Source of the DNA: Bacteroidota bacterium
GTDB taxonomy: Bacteria; Bacteroidota; Bacteroidia; NS11-12g; UBA9320
NCBI GenBank assembly: GCA_947468275.1
Contig: CANIKO010000010.1
Location: forward strand, 77,114 to 141,113
Direction: 5' to 3'
DNA length: 64,000 bases
Every line of letters starts with the position of its first letter. Positions within the stretch are counted from its first letter, which is position 1. The position numbers and the translations under genes were made by a program. The notes below the pieces were generated by a model, which was not told the DNA's origin, made no database searches, and worked only from the letters and a program-made list of their open reading frames with translations. Of the stretch, positions 53,030-61,602 are shown piece after piece.

Positions 53030-53533
53030 ATGTATATTTCTCTAAGACCATGGGCCATAGAAGATGCAGCTACTTTAACTGCTTATTTTAATAATATAAA
53101 TATCTGGAATAATCTTCGGGATTATGTGCCGCATCCATACACTTTAGAGGATTCTGAAGAATTCATAACTTCCCAGTTAGCCTTATTTCCAACTCAAAAT
53201 TTTGCAATTATTAACGAAGGTGAAATTGTTGGTGGAATAGGAATGGTGCTATTGGATGATATTTATAAAATGAATGTGGAATTGGGCTATTGGGTGGCCG
53301 AATCCTTTTGGCACACAGGTATAGCAACTATTGCCGTGGGCCTGATGACCAATTATATTTTTGAAACATTTGCTGTCAATCGTATTGTGGCTGAAGTATT
53401 TGAACCCAACAAGGGCAGTATGCGGGTGTTAGAAAAAAATGGCTTTTTTTTAGAAAGTGTTCGACGAAAAGGCATATTAAAAAACGAATTGCTCATGGAT
53501 GATTTTGTATGGGTGAAACAGAAAATATATTAA
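53030..53533 (+). CDS. GNAT-family N-acetyltransferase (RimJ/RimL type)
   Basis: This 167-residue GNAT protein begins MYISLRPWAIEDAATL and has the ELGYWVAESFWHTGIATIAVG segment (acetyl-CoA loop) and NRIVAEVFEPNKGSMRVLEKNGF, both typical of RimJ/L-like enzymes that acetylate small molecules or protein N-termini. It is the first gene of a tight run; the PqqD-like gene begins 32 bases after its stop. It could modify the product of the pathway or be an unrelated leader gene. Confidence 0.85.
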   Translation: MYISLRPWAIEDAATLTAYFNNINIWNNLRDYVPHPYTLEDSEEFITSQLALFPTQNFAIINEGEIVGGIGMVLLDDIYKMNVELGYWVAESFWHTGIATIAVGLMTNYIFETFAVNRIVAEVFEPNKGSMRVLEKNGFFLESVRRKGILKNELLMDDFVWVKQKIY

Positions 53534-53564
53534 GGTTATAAAAACTAATAAGAACTTAAAAATT

Positions 53565-53804
53565 ATGATAAAAAAGAATATTGCCACCAATGAATTTGGA
53601 TTTGTATTTAATCCTGCCACGGGCGATTCCTATAGCAGCAATCCCATTGCCGCTGAAATTATTCAGATGATGAAAGAAAACCTTTCTGTAAATGAAATCA
53701 AAAAAAACCTTCTCGATAAATACGAGATGGACAAAATGACCATTGAAAAAGATGTGGATGAATTTGTAAGTTCATTAAAAGAAAACAACCTTTTAAATAA
53801 TTAA
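53565..53804 (+). CDS. PqqD-like small protein (RiPP-recognition fold)
   Basis: This 79-residue protein matches the PqqD-like pattern: FVFNPATGDSYSSNPIAAEIIQMMKENLSVNEIKKNLLDKYEM...DVDEFVSSLKENNLL. PqqD folds as a winged helix and, in RiPP systems, presents a peptide to its modifying enzyme; stand-alone homologues of the HPr-rel-A type are also known near ATP-grasp enzymes. It is followed after 9 bases by an ATP-grasp gene. No short precursor ORF is visible next to it, so it may act as a carrier or chaperone; this is inference. Confidence 0.8.
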   Translation: MIKKNIATNEFGFVFNPATGDSYSSNPIAAEIIQMMKENLSVNEIKKNLLDKYEMDKMTIEKDVDEFVSSLKENNLLNN

Positions 53805-53813
53805 GCTATCACT

Positions 53814-54893
53814 ATGACTGAAAACACAAAACCGCTTGTTATTGCCGTTACGGGTTTAAATGCCATTGACAGTCCGGGTCCGGGAGTAGCTGTAATAAGG
53901 GCTATTCGTGATGGGCTGAGCCGGCCCTTAAGAATTATAGGACTGGCTTATGAAAATTTAGAACCGGGAATTTATATGGATGATATTTGTGATAAAACCT
54001 ATCAGATATCATATCCGGCAGCCGGAGCCGAGGTTTTATATAATTCAATAAAATACATCCATGACCAGGAAGGCATTGATGTGATTATCCCCAACTTTGA
54101 TGCCGAGTTATTTAATTTTATAACTATTGCACCACGTTTGAAAACCATGGGAATCCATTCCTTTTTACCAAGCTTTGAAATGTTTGATGCCCGCGATAAA
54201 CTAAATCTTTATGCCTTTGGGCAAAAACACGATTTATTGGTACCCAAAGACAAAGTGATTTACAGTGTGAATGAGTTGCCGCAAATTGGGGAAGAATTTG
54301 GCTATCCGTTGGTGGTGAAAGGGAAATATTATGATGCCGTGGTGGCTTATACTTTAGAACAAGCTCAAAAGGCATTTTATAAGATAAGTGCCAAATGGGG
54401 CTACCCTATAATAATACAGCAATATATTGCAGGAACCGAGCTTAATGTTGCGGCTTTGGGCGATGGAGAAGGAAATGCTATCAGTGTTATCCCGATGCGC
54501 AAAACTTATATTACCGACAAGGGAAAAGCTTGGGCGGGAATTACTTTGGAAGATGAGGCCTTGCTTGATTTGGCTAAAAAAATTACTGCAGGAACCAAGT
54601 GGCGAGGAGGTTTTGAAATAGAGATAATGAAAACAGATAAGGATGAATTGTACATTATGGAAATCAATCCTCGCTTTCCGGCTTGGATATACCTATCAGC
54701 CGGTGCTGGACAAAATCAGCCTGCAAGTTTGGTGAAAATGGCTTTAGGGGAAACGGTAGAACCATTTACAACCTACGACGTAGGAAAGTTATTTATCAGG
54801 TATAGTTGGGATTTGATTGTGGATTTAGGAAAATTCCAACAATTCAGTGCGTTTGGCAGTTTAGAAAACATTAAGAAAAAGTTAGAAAATTAA
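53814..54893 (+). CDS. ATP-grasp ligase
   Basis: This 359-residue CarB/carboxylase-like ATP-grasp enzyme has a Rossmann pre-ATP domain (VIAVTGLNAIDSPGPG, then IIPNFDAELFNF), the ATP-binding lysine strand (FGYPLVVKGKYY), the hinge IIQQYIAGTELN, and the metal-binding loop YIMEINPRFPAWIYLSAG. Such enzymes join a carboxylate, as acyl-phosphate, to an amine or thiol. It lies between a PqqD-like protein and a PLP decarboxylase, so an amino-acid ligation to a peptide, carrier or amine is likely. The substrates are not known. Confidence 0.85.
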   Translation: MTENTKPLVIAVTGLNAIDSPGPGVAVIRAIRDGLSRPLRIIGLAYENLEPGIYMDDICDKTYQISYPAAGAEVLYNSIKYIHDQEGIDVIIPNFDAELFNFITIAPRLKTMGIHSFLPSFEMFDARDKLNLYAFGQKHDLLVPKDKVIYSVNELPQIGEEFGYPLVVKGKYYDAVVAYTLEQAQKAFYKISAKWGYPIIIQQYIAGTELNVAALGDGEGNAISVIPMRKTYITDKGKAWAGITLEDEALLDLAKKITAGTKWRGGFEIEIMKTDKDELYIMEINPRFPAWIYLSAGAGQNQPASLVKMALGETVEPFTTYDVGKLFIRYSWDLIVDLGKFQQFSAFGSLENIKKKLEN

Positions 54894-54895
54894 AA

Positions 54896-56242
54896 ATGGC
54901 AAAATTAAAATATGAACGCCCAATCATCAAAAAGATGAATGCGGGTATGATGAATAAGTTTGGCGCACAGAGCGAAAATACACCTGTAACGCATATTGAC
55001 GGTGTTTCAGTAAAATCACTGATTGAAAAATACGGCAGCCCTGTTTTTGTGTTAAGCGAACAAAAGATGCGACAAAATTATAAGGCTGCGGTTAGGGCTT
55101 TTAATACCCGGTACCCAAAAGTTCAATTTGCATGGAGTTATAAAACTCATTATAACAATGCTGTTTGTAATGTGTTTCATCAGGAAGGAAGCTGGGCTGA
55201 GGTTGTAAGTGGTTTTGAATACCGAAAAGCTTTGGGAAACGGTGTTCCCGGAAGCAATATTATTTTTAACGGCCCCGATAAACATGGAGATGAAATTCGA
55301 TTGGCCATTGAAAACGATTCCTTAATTCATATTGACCACTTTGAAGAACTGTATTTATTGATTGACATTTGTTCACAGTTAAATAAAAAAGCCCGTGTTG
55401 CCATCCGTGTAAACATGGATACTGGAATTTACCCGATGTGGGATCGTTTCGGATTTAATTATGAAAATGGTCAGGCATGGCAAGCCCTTAATAAAATTGT
55501 AGAATCTGGTAAATTGCTGTTGGTTGGTTTACACTCACATATAGGAACATATATGCTAAGCACAGCGGCCTACGGAGTAGCCGCTGCCAAGTTGTGTGAT
55601 TTGGCAGTAAATTGTAAAAGTCAGTTGCATACTCAAATTAAATATTTGGATTTAGGGGGAGGGTTTCCAAGTGCCAACACGTTGAAAGGAGCTATTGGCT
55701 TAGTTCAAACCCCATCGGTGGATGAGTTTGCTGAAGTCATTACCTCCACCATTTTAAATTATGGGTTTAAAACAGAAGAATTGCCTCTGCTTATTTTGGA
55801 AAGTGGCCGGGTTTTAATTGATGACGCCGGATATTTATTAGGCTCTGTTTTAGCTAATAAAAAACTGAGCGATGGACGCAAAGCTACCATTATGGATTTT
55901 GGAGTAAACATTATGTTTACTTCATTTTGGTACGATCATAAAATCAGCCCGGCACAGGAAGCCAGTCAGTTTAATGAAGAAACTGTAATGTACGGCCCAT
56001 TGTGTATGAATATTGATATCGTTCGGGAAGCCGTAACTTTGCCATTGCTTAACAGAGGTGACCATGTGGTAGTGCATAAAGTTGGAGCATATAATATGAC
56101 CCAGTGGATGCAGTTTATTGCTATGCGACCCAACATCGTTTTAATAGATACCAATAGCCAAACTCATATCGTCAGAAAAGCTGAAACCCTTGAATATTTG
56201 GAACAACTGGAAGTGATTCCTGAACATTTACAAAAAAAATAA
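54896..56242 (+). CDS. Type III PLP-dependent amino-acid decarboxylase (DAP/Orn/Arg decarboxylase family)
   Basis: This 448-residue enzyme has the alanine-racemase-like barrel with the PLP lysine in WSYKTHYN (K83), then HIDHFEEL, DRFGFNYENG, GLHSHIGTYM, YLDLGGGFPS and ESGRVLI. The C-terminal YGPLCMNIDIV holds the second-subunit cysteine, and GAYN follows. All expected catalytic elements are present, so it should be active. It starts 2 bases after the ATP-grasp stop. Unlike lysA genes it lies in a modification-type cluster, so I do not call it diaminopimelate decarboxylase. Decarboxylation of an amino acid or a C-terminal residue is inferred. Confidence 0.87.
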   Translation: MAKLKYERPIIKKMNAGMMNKFGAQSENTPVTHIDGVSVKSLIEKYGSPVFVLSEQKMRQNYKAAVRAFNTRYPKVQFAWSYKTHYNNAVCNVFHQEGSWAEVVSGFEYRKALGNGVPGSNIIFNGPDKHGDEIRLAIENDSLIHIDHFEELYLLIDICSQLNKKARVAIRVNMDTGIYPMWDRFGFNYENGQAWQALNKIVESGKLLLVGLHSHIGTYMLSTAAYGVAAAKLCDLAVNCKSQLHTQIKYLDLGGGFPSANTLKGAIGLVQTPSVDEFAEVITSTILNYGFKTEELPLLILESGRVLIDDAGYLLGSVLANKKLSDGRKATIMDFGVNIMFTSFWYDHKISPAQEASQFNEETVMYGPLCMNIDIVREAVTLPLLNRGDHVVVHKVGAYNMTQWMQFIAMRPNIVLIDTNSQTHIVRKAETLEYLEQLEVIPEHLQKK

Positions 56243-56245
56243 TTC

Positions 56246-58441
56246 ATTACGAAAAAAGCTCTCCATACTATAATCTCCTTAGGAAAAGCAGTCCTTAATA
56301 GCTATTCTGTGCTGTTTTTTTCTAATAATAATTTCTTCGGGTTGCTTTTAATGGTCGTTTCATTTTTTAATCCTTTTGCTGGGATTACGGGATTTATTGC
56401 TGTATTTTTTGCTATTTCACTTTCCTATTTTACTGGGCTATTCAAACCGTATATTAAGAGCGGTATTTATAGTTACAATGCCCTAATCATTGGAATTGGC
56501 ATGGGTTCCCTGTTTAATTTTAATTTAGCTTTTTGGGTATTACTAGTTATAATTACTATACTTTCTGTAATGCTTTCTGCCATTTTTCAAAACCGTTTAG
56601 GCAAAAACGGTTTGCCGTTCTTAACCTTGCCTTTTGTAATATGTTTTTGGATTGTATTATTGGTAACCAAAGATTTTGAGGCTATAAATTTTAGTTTCAG
56701 AAATATTTATTGGTTAAATGATGTATATGAAATTGGCAATCAAAATCTTGTTCAATTTGTCATGTTTATGGAAAAAATAGAGATGCCTTCACTGCTTTCA
56801 ACCTTTTTTAGGGCATTGAGTTCACTTTATTTTCAGAATAATATTTTTGCAGGATTGCTTATCGCGCTAGGTATTTTAATTCACAGTAGGATTGTTTTTT
56901 CGCTACTTATTGTTGGCTTTTTTACTGCTTATACTTTTAATGCTATAGTGTTAGCCTACCCAGAAGGAATTAATTACTATTTGCTAGGTGGGAATTTTAT
57001 ATTGGTTAGCGTAGCCATTGGCGGGTTTTTTGTAATTCCTTCTCGTCACTCCTATTTTTGGGCCATCATTAGTGTTCCGATTACCTTTATCATAGCCATG
57101 GCTCTAGGTAAAATTACAGGACAATGGAAACTACCTGTTTACTCTATGCCATTTTGTATTACTGTTTTGTCTTTGATGTATTTCTTTTCTTTAAAAGCAC
57201 AAAAAGGAAAAATAGTCCTTACCCCACTGCAATTATTTTCGCCCGAAAAAAATCTTTATAATTATTTGAATGCCAAAGAAAGATTGTTAAATAGCAATAT
57301 TATCCGACTTCAACTGCCATTTATTGGAAAATGGTTAGTTTCGCAAGGGTATGATGGAACTTTAACCCATAAAGGCGACTGGAGTAAAGCCTTAGATTTT
57401 ATTATTGTTGACAACGAACTTAAAACGTATGATAAATTTCCTGCTCAACCTGAAAATTTTTACTGTTTTGGTAAACCGGTTATAGCTCCGGCCAATGGCT
57501 ACGTTCAGCTAATAGAAGATTCGGTGGATGACAATGAAATTGGCAAAATAAATCAACAGCAGAATTGGGGAAATAGCATTGTGATTAAACATGCCGAAGG
57601 CTTATATACCAAGTTAAGTCATTTGCGTCAATATTCCATAAGGGTTAAAGAGGGGGATTATGTTAAACGAGGCGACATAATTGCTGCTTGTGGAAACTCC
57701 GGACGTTCACCTGAGCCGCATTTACATTTTCAGGTTCAAACTACTCCTCATATCGGAAGTAAAACATTCGCTTACCCGTTATCATTTTACATTTCAAATA
57801 TATCAGGAAATATAACGGTAAACGAATTTTCTGTTCCCCAGGAAACAGAGCTTATTTATAATGGTGCCCCTAATCCAACGCTAACCAACGCCTTTGACTT
57901 TTTGCCAGGTTATAACTTATCCGTTAAAGCTGAAGGTATGGAAGACGGTAAATGGGAGGTCTTTACAGATGCCTATAATGTATCATACATTTATTGTCAC
58001 ACTACAAAATCTATGGCTTTTTTCAAACAAACAGAAATGGCTTTTTATTTCACAGCTTATGAAGGCGAGAAAAACACGTTGCTCTATTATTTTTATCTAG
58101 CCTGTTATAAAATTTATTTGTCCACCGATCCCGAAGTTATTGCAACCGATAAATTCCCCTTGCAGTTGGCAAAAATAACTGTTATCAAATGGTTACAGGA
58201 TTTTGTTTCGCCATTTATTATCTTTAGTCGGTTGCATTATGAATCCTTAAACAAAGCTGTAACAACAGACTTTTTAAATCCGTCTATAACTATAGAAAGC
58301 AAGCAAATTTTGCAATTTTTATCTATTAAAAAAACAACAAATCAATCGGTCATTGAAATAAATGATAATCAAATTTCTTCTTTTACTTTTCAAAAAAACA
58401 ACAAACGGATAAAAGCTACATGTACCCCAAAAGAATACTAA
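56246..58441 (+). CDS. Urea-transporter-like channel fused to M23 metallopeptidase
   Basis: The track starts at GTG 56309, but the same frame is open back to the decarboxylase stop and encodes KALHTIISLGKAVLNSYS, which looks like the first helix of urea transporters. The only candidate there is ATT at 56246, three bases after the preceding stop; GTG 56309 is the fallback. From 56309: two channel repeats (KSGIYSYNALIIGIGMG; FQNNIFAGLLIALGIL) fill about 1-300. An M23 domain follows, with H and D in THKGDWSKALDF (354-363), LSHLRQY and HLHFQVQ (471-475). A C-terminal domain of about 230 residues comes last. The channel could export the product; the peptidase would face the periplasm. Confidence 0.82.
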   Translation: MTKKALHTIISLGKAVLNSYSVLFFSNNNFFGLLLMVVSFFNPFAGITGFIAVFFAISLSYFTGLFKPYIKSGIYSYNALIIGIGMGSLFNFNLAFWVLLVIITILSVMLSAIFQNRLGKNGLPFLTLPFVICFWIVLLVTKDFEAINFSFRNIYWLNDVYEIGNQNLVQFVMFMEKIEMPSLLSTFFRALSSLYFQNNIFAGLLIALGILIHSRIVFSLLIVGFFTAYTFNAIVLAYPEGINYYLLGGNFILVSVAIGGFFVIPSRHSYFWAIISVPITFIIAMALGKITGQWKLPVYSMPFCITVLSLMYFFSLKAQKGKIVLTPLQLFSPEKNLYNYLNAKERLLNSNIIRLQLPFIGKWLVSQGYDGTLTHKGDWSKALDFIIVDNELKTYDKFPAQPENFYCFGKPVIAPANGYVQLIEDSVDDNEIGKINQQQNWGNSIVIKHAEGLYTKLSHLRQYSIRVKEGDYVKRGDIIAACGNSGRSPEPHLHFQVQTTPHIGSKTFAYPLSFYISNISGNITVNEFSVPQETELIYNGAPNPTLTNAFDFLPGYNLSVKAEGMEDGKWEVFTDAYNVSYIYCHTTKSMAFFKQTEMAFYFTAYEGEKNTLLYYFYLACYKIYLSTDPEVIATDKFPLQLAKITVIKWLQDFVSPFIIFSRLHYESLNKAVTTDFLNPSITIESKQILQFLSIKKTTNQSVIEINDNQISSFTFQKNNKRIKATCTPKEY

Positions 58442-59589
58442 CTCTTGTAATTTTCTTTCTTTTTTTTGTAAAAGTTCATGCTCAGGTTGTTGAAACAAAG
58501 GATGAGGTGGATTGGCATTCTTCAATCCTATACAACGCCGGCCAATGGAATGAATTGATAACCTACGGAAAAGAAAAAATTTCATCAGGAATGGATTTTT
58601 CGTTGCTGCGAATGCGGGTTGGTTATGCTTCTTTTGTGCTTGGAAATTATAGCCAAAGTTTAAAACAATATCAGAATGTATTACAAACAGAACCCCATAA
58701 TGCCATAGCCTTGTATTATGTTTACTTAAATAATTTGTACCTAAATAATATAACAGCAGCACGCTTTTATGCTGCTCAATTACCCGCTGAAACCAAAGCG
58801 TATGAAAAAATTTCTAAATTAAAAATTTACTCTGTGGAAACTGAATACAGTTATAAAATGCCAACGGACACTTTTCGTAAAAATGCCCAATATGCGCGAA
58901 TAGGCTTAAATCTTCAACTGGGTTATCGGCTTCAATTGCAGCAAAGCGGAGCGTGGTTTAAACAATATATCAATGAACCTAACATGATTTATGTAGTCAA
59001 CAACCAAAAGATAGATCTCAATATAAAAGAATACTATGGTAAATTGATTTTTGCAGCTACCGGAAAAGTTTCTGTTATTGGTGGTTTTCATTATATAAAA
59101 AGCCCGTTCAATAATTACAGCTACAATAATAGAGTTACCTTTGGAGGTGTGAAATACACAACGCCTTACTTTCAATTTAAAGCCATGGCAAATTTGGGAA
59201 ACATTACAGATAAGAGCTACAATCAATATGATTTAACTGCTTCTGTTTATCCCCGTGGAAATACAAAATTATATACTATTTCGCGAATTGCTTATGGCGA
59301 CCAATTCACATTTTCTCAGGTGGCTGGTTATGGAATAACTAAAGCTATTTGGCTAGAGGCAAACGTAACCCTTGGCAAATACAACAGCTATTATGAAAAC
59401 GATGCCTTGTATGTTTATAATGACATTGACCAAAAAGAATTTAAAACAGGGGCAAGCGTTTATGCTAATTTATCAAAAAATGCAATGCTCTCGGTGAACT
59501 ACACATTTGAGCAAAAACTTAGATATAAAACAACAACTAATTACTTTTATCAAAATTCAATCAACGGAGGTTTAACATGGAAATTCTAA
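58420..59589 (+). CDS. YaiO-like protein: N-terminal TPRs and outer-membrane beta-barrel
   Basis: This 389-residue protein has a signal peptide (MYPKRILTLVIFFLFFVKVHAQ). Residues about 30-135 form two or three helical repeats (TPR-like: YASFVLGNYSQSLKQYQNVLQTEPHNAIALYY). From about 150 alternating strands make a barrel, ending in LTWKF with the terminal phenylalanine of BAM substrates. The pattern matches YaiO-type barrels. Its start overlaps the end of the transporter/M23 gene by 22 bases and its end overlaps the next gene by 13 bases, so it is part of the operon. Confidence 0.8.
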   Translation: MYPKRILTLVIFFLFFVKVHAQVVETKDEVDWHSSILYNAGQWNELITYGKEKISSGMDFSLLRMRVGYASFVLGNYSQSLKQYQNVLQTEPHNAIALYYVYLNNLYLNNITAARFYAAQLPAETKAYEKISKLKIYSVETEYSYKMPTDTFRKNAQYARIGLNLQLGYRLQLQQSGAWFKQYINEPNMIYVVNNQKIDLNIKEYYGKLIFAATGKVSVIGGFHYIKSPFNNYSYNNRVTFGGVKYTTPYFQFKAMANLGNITDKSYNQYDLTASVYPRGNTKLYTISRIAYGDQFTFSQVAGYGITKAIWLEANVTLGKYNSYYENDALYVYNDIDQKEFKTGASVYANLSKNAMLSVNYTFEQKLRYKTTTNYFYQNSINGGLTWKF

Positions 59590-60200
59590 AAAAATCAATT
59601 CTTGCCATCGTGGCAATCGGTTTCTTTGCATTGAATGCAAAAGCGCAAACTGCTGAGGAAACCCAAAAAGCGTTTAAAGCAAGCTATGTGAATGAGTACA
59701 AAGCGAATTATAGCGGCGCAATTGCTGATATACAAAAAGTTTATAAAGCTGATTGTTACGAATGCAATCTGCGTTTGGGATGGCTTCAATATTTATCAAA
59801 ACAATACACAAGCTCAATGGACTATTATCAAAAAGCCATAGATTTAAGAAAGTATAGTGTAGAAGCTAGATTTGGATTTATTAAGCCCGCAAATGAATCC
59901 AAAAAATATGATAAAGCCTATACCAAATATGAGGAGATTTTAACCATTGACCCCTACAACAGCACCGCCAATTATTGGGTCGGAGTGGAGTATTACAATG
60001 CCAAAAAATTTGATATTGCAGTGAAGTATTTTGAGCTGGTGGTAAACATGTATCCCTTTGATTATGACGCTAACCACATGCTTGGCTGGACCTATTTGTC
60101 TTTGGGCAGAATAGCAGAGGCTAAAGTGGTGTTTAATCAGGCTTTAAATAATAGGCCAGGTGACGCTTCTTCTAACGAAGGATTGGGAAAGTGTAAGTAA
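59577..60200 (+). CDS. Secreted TPR protein
   Basis: This 207-residue protein has a signal peptide (MEILKKSILAIVAIGFFALNAKAQ) and about four to five TPR units, for example LGWLQYLSKQYTSSMDYYQKAIDLR, and ILTIDPYNSTANYWVGVEYYNAKKF. It is the last gene of the run, overlapping the YaiO-like gene by 13 bases, and likely bridges the inner- and outer-membrane components in the periplasm. TPR proteins with this arrangement commonly act as protein-interaction scaffolds. Confidence 0.85.
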   Translation: MEILKKSILAIVAIGFFALNAKAQTAEETQKAFKASYVNEYKANYSGAIADIQKVYKADCYECNLRLGWLQYLSKQYTSSMDYYQKAIDLRKYSVEARFGFIKPANESKKYDKAYTKYEEILTIDPYNSTANYWVGVEYYNAKKFDIAVKYFELVVNMYPFDYDANHMLGWTYLSLGRIAEAKVVFNQALNNRPGDASSNEGLGKCK

Positions 60201-60205
60201 TACTA

Positions 60206-60231
60206 TTTGATTCGAGAGGATTCGAATCAAA
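60206..60231. terminator. Hairpin at convergent ends of TPR and aminotransferase genes
   Basis: TTTGATTCGA and TCGAATCAAA form a perfect 10-bp stem with a 6-base loop. There is no clear T-run, so termination is plausible but not certain. Confidence 0.5.
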
Positions 60232-60241
60232 ATGCAAGCAA

Positions 60242-61504
60242 TTAAACAGTTCTTTTTACCAAATCCACAAACTTATCTATTTCATCTTTTTGGTTATAAA
60301 GATGGGTGCTGATGCGGATAACATTTACATTATTTTCAGGCACAGTTCTTATGGTAAAATTTTCTTTTACGGCTTGTTCCTGAAATTTTTGCATTGTCAT
60401 ATTTTTAAGCCTGAAAGCTGTAATAGCGCCTCGAGAAGAAGGCTCTTCGGGAGTTACTAATTCGATATTTGTTCCTAAAGTTTTCAATCCATCACGAAGA
60501 TAACCTGCTAAATATTTTATACGATCTTCAATAACTTGTTTGCCTATTGTTTCATGAAATTTAATAGCCGCTTGTATGCCTTCATATAGCTCGGCACTTT
60601 GGGTGCCATAATAAAACCGATGCGCACTAGGAGTGTATCCTGACATCGTTGGTGGATTGCTCAGCATATCCCAACCAGTATCACTATAGGCTCCTACCAT
60701 TATGGGTTTTAGTGCCTCAAGCTTTTCTTTTTTAACATATAAAAAACCAGTTCCCTTGGGGCCAAGCATCCATTTATGGCAACACGAAGAATAAAAATCA
60801 CAATCTATATCATGCAAATCTAAATTGAGCATTCCCGGTCCGTGGGCCCCGTCAAAAAACGAATAAATACCTTTGGATTTTGCTAAAGCTGCAATTTGTT
60901 TGGCGGGTAAAACCTGCCCAATGGTGCAAGGAATATGTGGCAAAGCAAATACCTTAGTTTTTTTAGTAATAGCTTTTTCAATATTGGCTATGGTTTCGGC
61001 AGCAGTAGCCGCTAAATTGATCACTTTTATAACAATACCATCGTGTCTTGCGCGATTAAGCCAAGGCAATCCACCGCCAACATGCTCATGGGTTGTCATT
61101 ATTACCTCATCGCCTTTTTGCAATGGCAATCCTTGAGCTACCAAGTTGTTTCCTTCGGTAACATTATGTGTAAAAGCTATTTCTTCTTTATCAGCCCCAA
61201 CAAATCGGGCAATGGCTTCTATAGTTTCATGGTCACCGCCGCCGTAGGCCCCTTTGGTATTAATAGTTACGGATTTTTGATAAACAGCATCAATAACCGA
61301 ATATGGAGAAACGCCCATGGTTCCATTATTAAGGTAGGTTATATCTTTGGTTAGAGGAAATTGTGACCTTACTAATTTCCAAAAGGTTTCATCTTCTATT
61401 GCATTAAAAGGCACTTGCGAAGGATGAATATTGGCATACGCCAAACCGGAAGTTAAAGCAGGGTAAGCCAAAATAGCGTTTTTTAAAAATTGTTGTCTGT
61501 TCAT
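60242..61504 (-). CDS. Secreted class V aminotransferase-fold PLP enzyme
   Basis: This 420-residue enzyme resembles isopenicillin-N epimerase/cysteine-desulfurase-like proteins. The PLP lysine is in SCCHKWMLGPKG (K244), with THNVTEGNN (phosphate loop) and DGAHGPG upstream. It begins MNRQQFLKNAILAYPALTSGLAYA, a signal-like segment with a weak RQQFLK in place of the twin-arginine motif. It is convergent with the ATP-grasp cluster and probably not part of it. The substrate is unknown; it may be a periplasmic PLP enzyme. Confidence 0.83.
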   Translation of the reverse strand: MNRQQFLKNAILAYPALTSGLAYANIHPSQVPFNAIEDETFWKLVRSQFPLTKDITYLNNGTMGVSPYSVIDAVYQKSVTINTKGAYGGGDHETIEAIARFVGADKEEIAFTHNVTEGNNLVAQGLPLQKGDEVIMTTHEHVGGGLPWLNRARHDGIVIKVINLAATAAETIANIEKAITKKTKVFALPHIPCTIGQVLPAKQIAALAKSKGIYSFFDGAHGPGMLNLDLHDIDCDFYSSCCHKWMLGPKGTGFLYVKKEKLEALKPIMVGAYSDTGWDMLSNPPTMSGYTPSAHRFYYGTQSAELYEGIQAAIKFHETIGKQVIEDRIKYLAGYLRDGLKTLGTNIELVTPEEPSSRGAITAFRLKNMTMQKFQEQAVKENFTIRTVPENNVNVIRISTHLYNQKDEIDKFVDLVKRTV

Positions 61505-61602
61505 GATTTTGGTGATTTTTTATGAAACTAACCGCTTTGGTGTTTTGTGGTAAATAATACTTCACTAAAAGGCAAAGACACAAAATTCCATTTATTAGTA
61601 TC

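Noticed and set aside
54896-56242. Diaminopimelate decarboxylase lysA
   Set aside because: The fold and motifs fit the wider decarboxylase family, but the gene lies in a modification-type cluster, so lysine biosynthesis is not supported.
60242-61504. Aminotransferase gene as part of the ATP-grasp cluster
   Set aside because: It is convergent and separated by a hairpin; no direct evidence of cotranscription.
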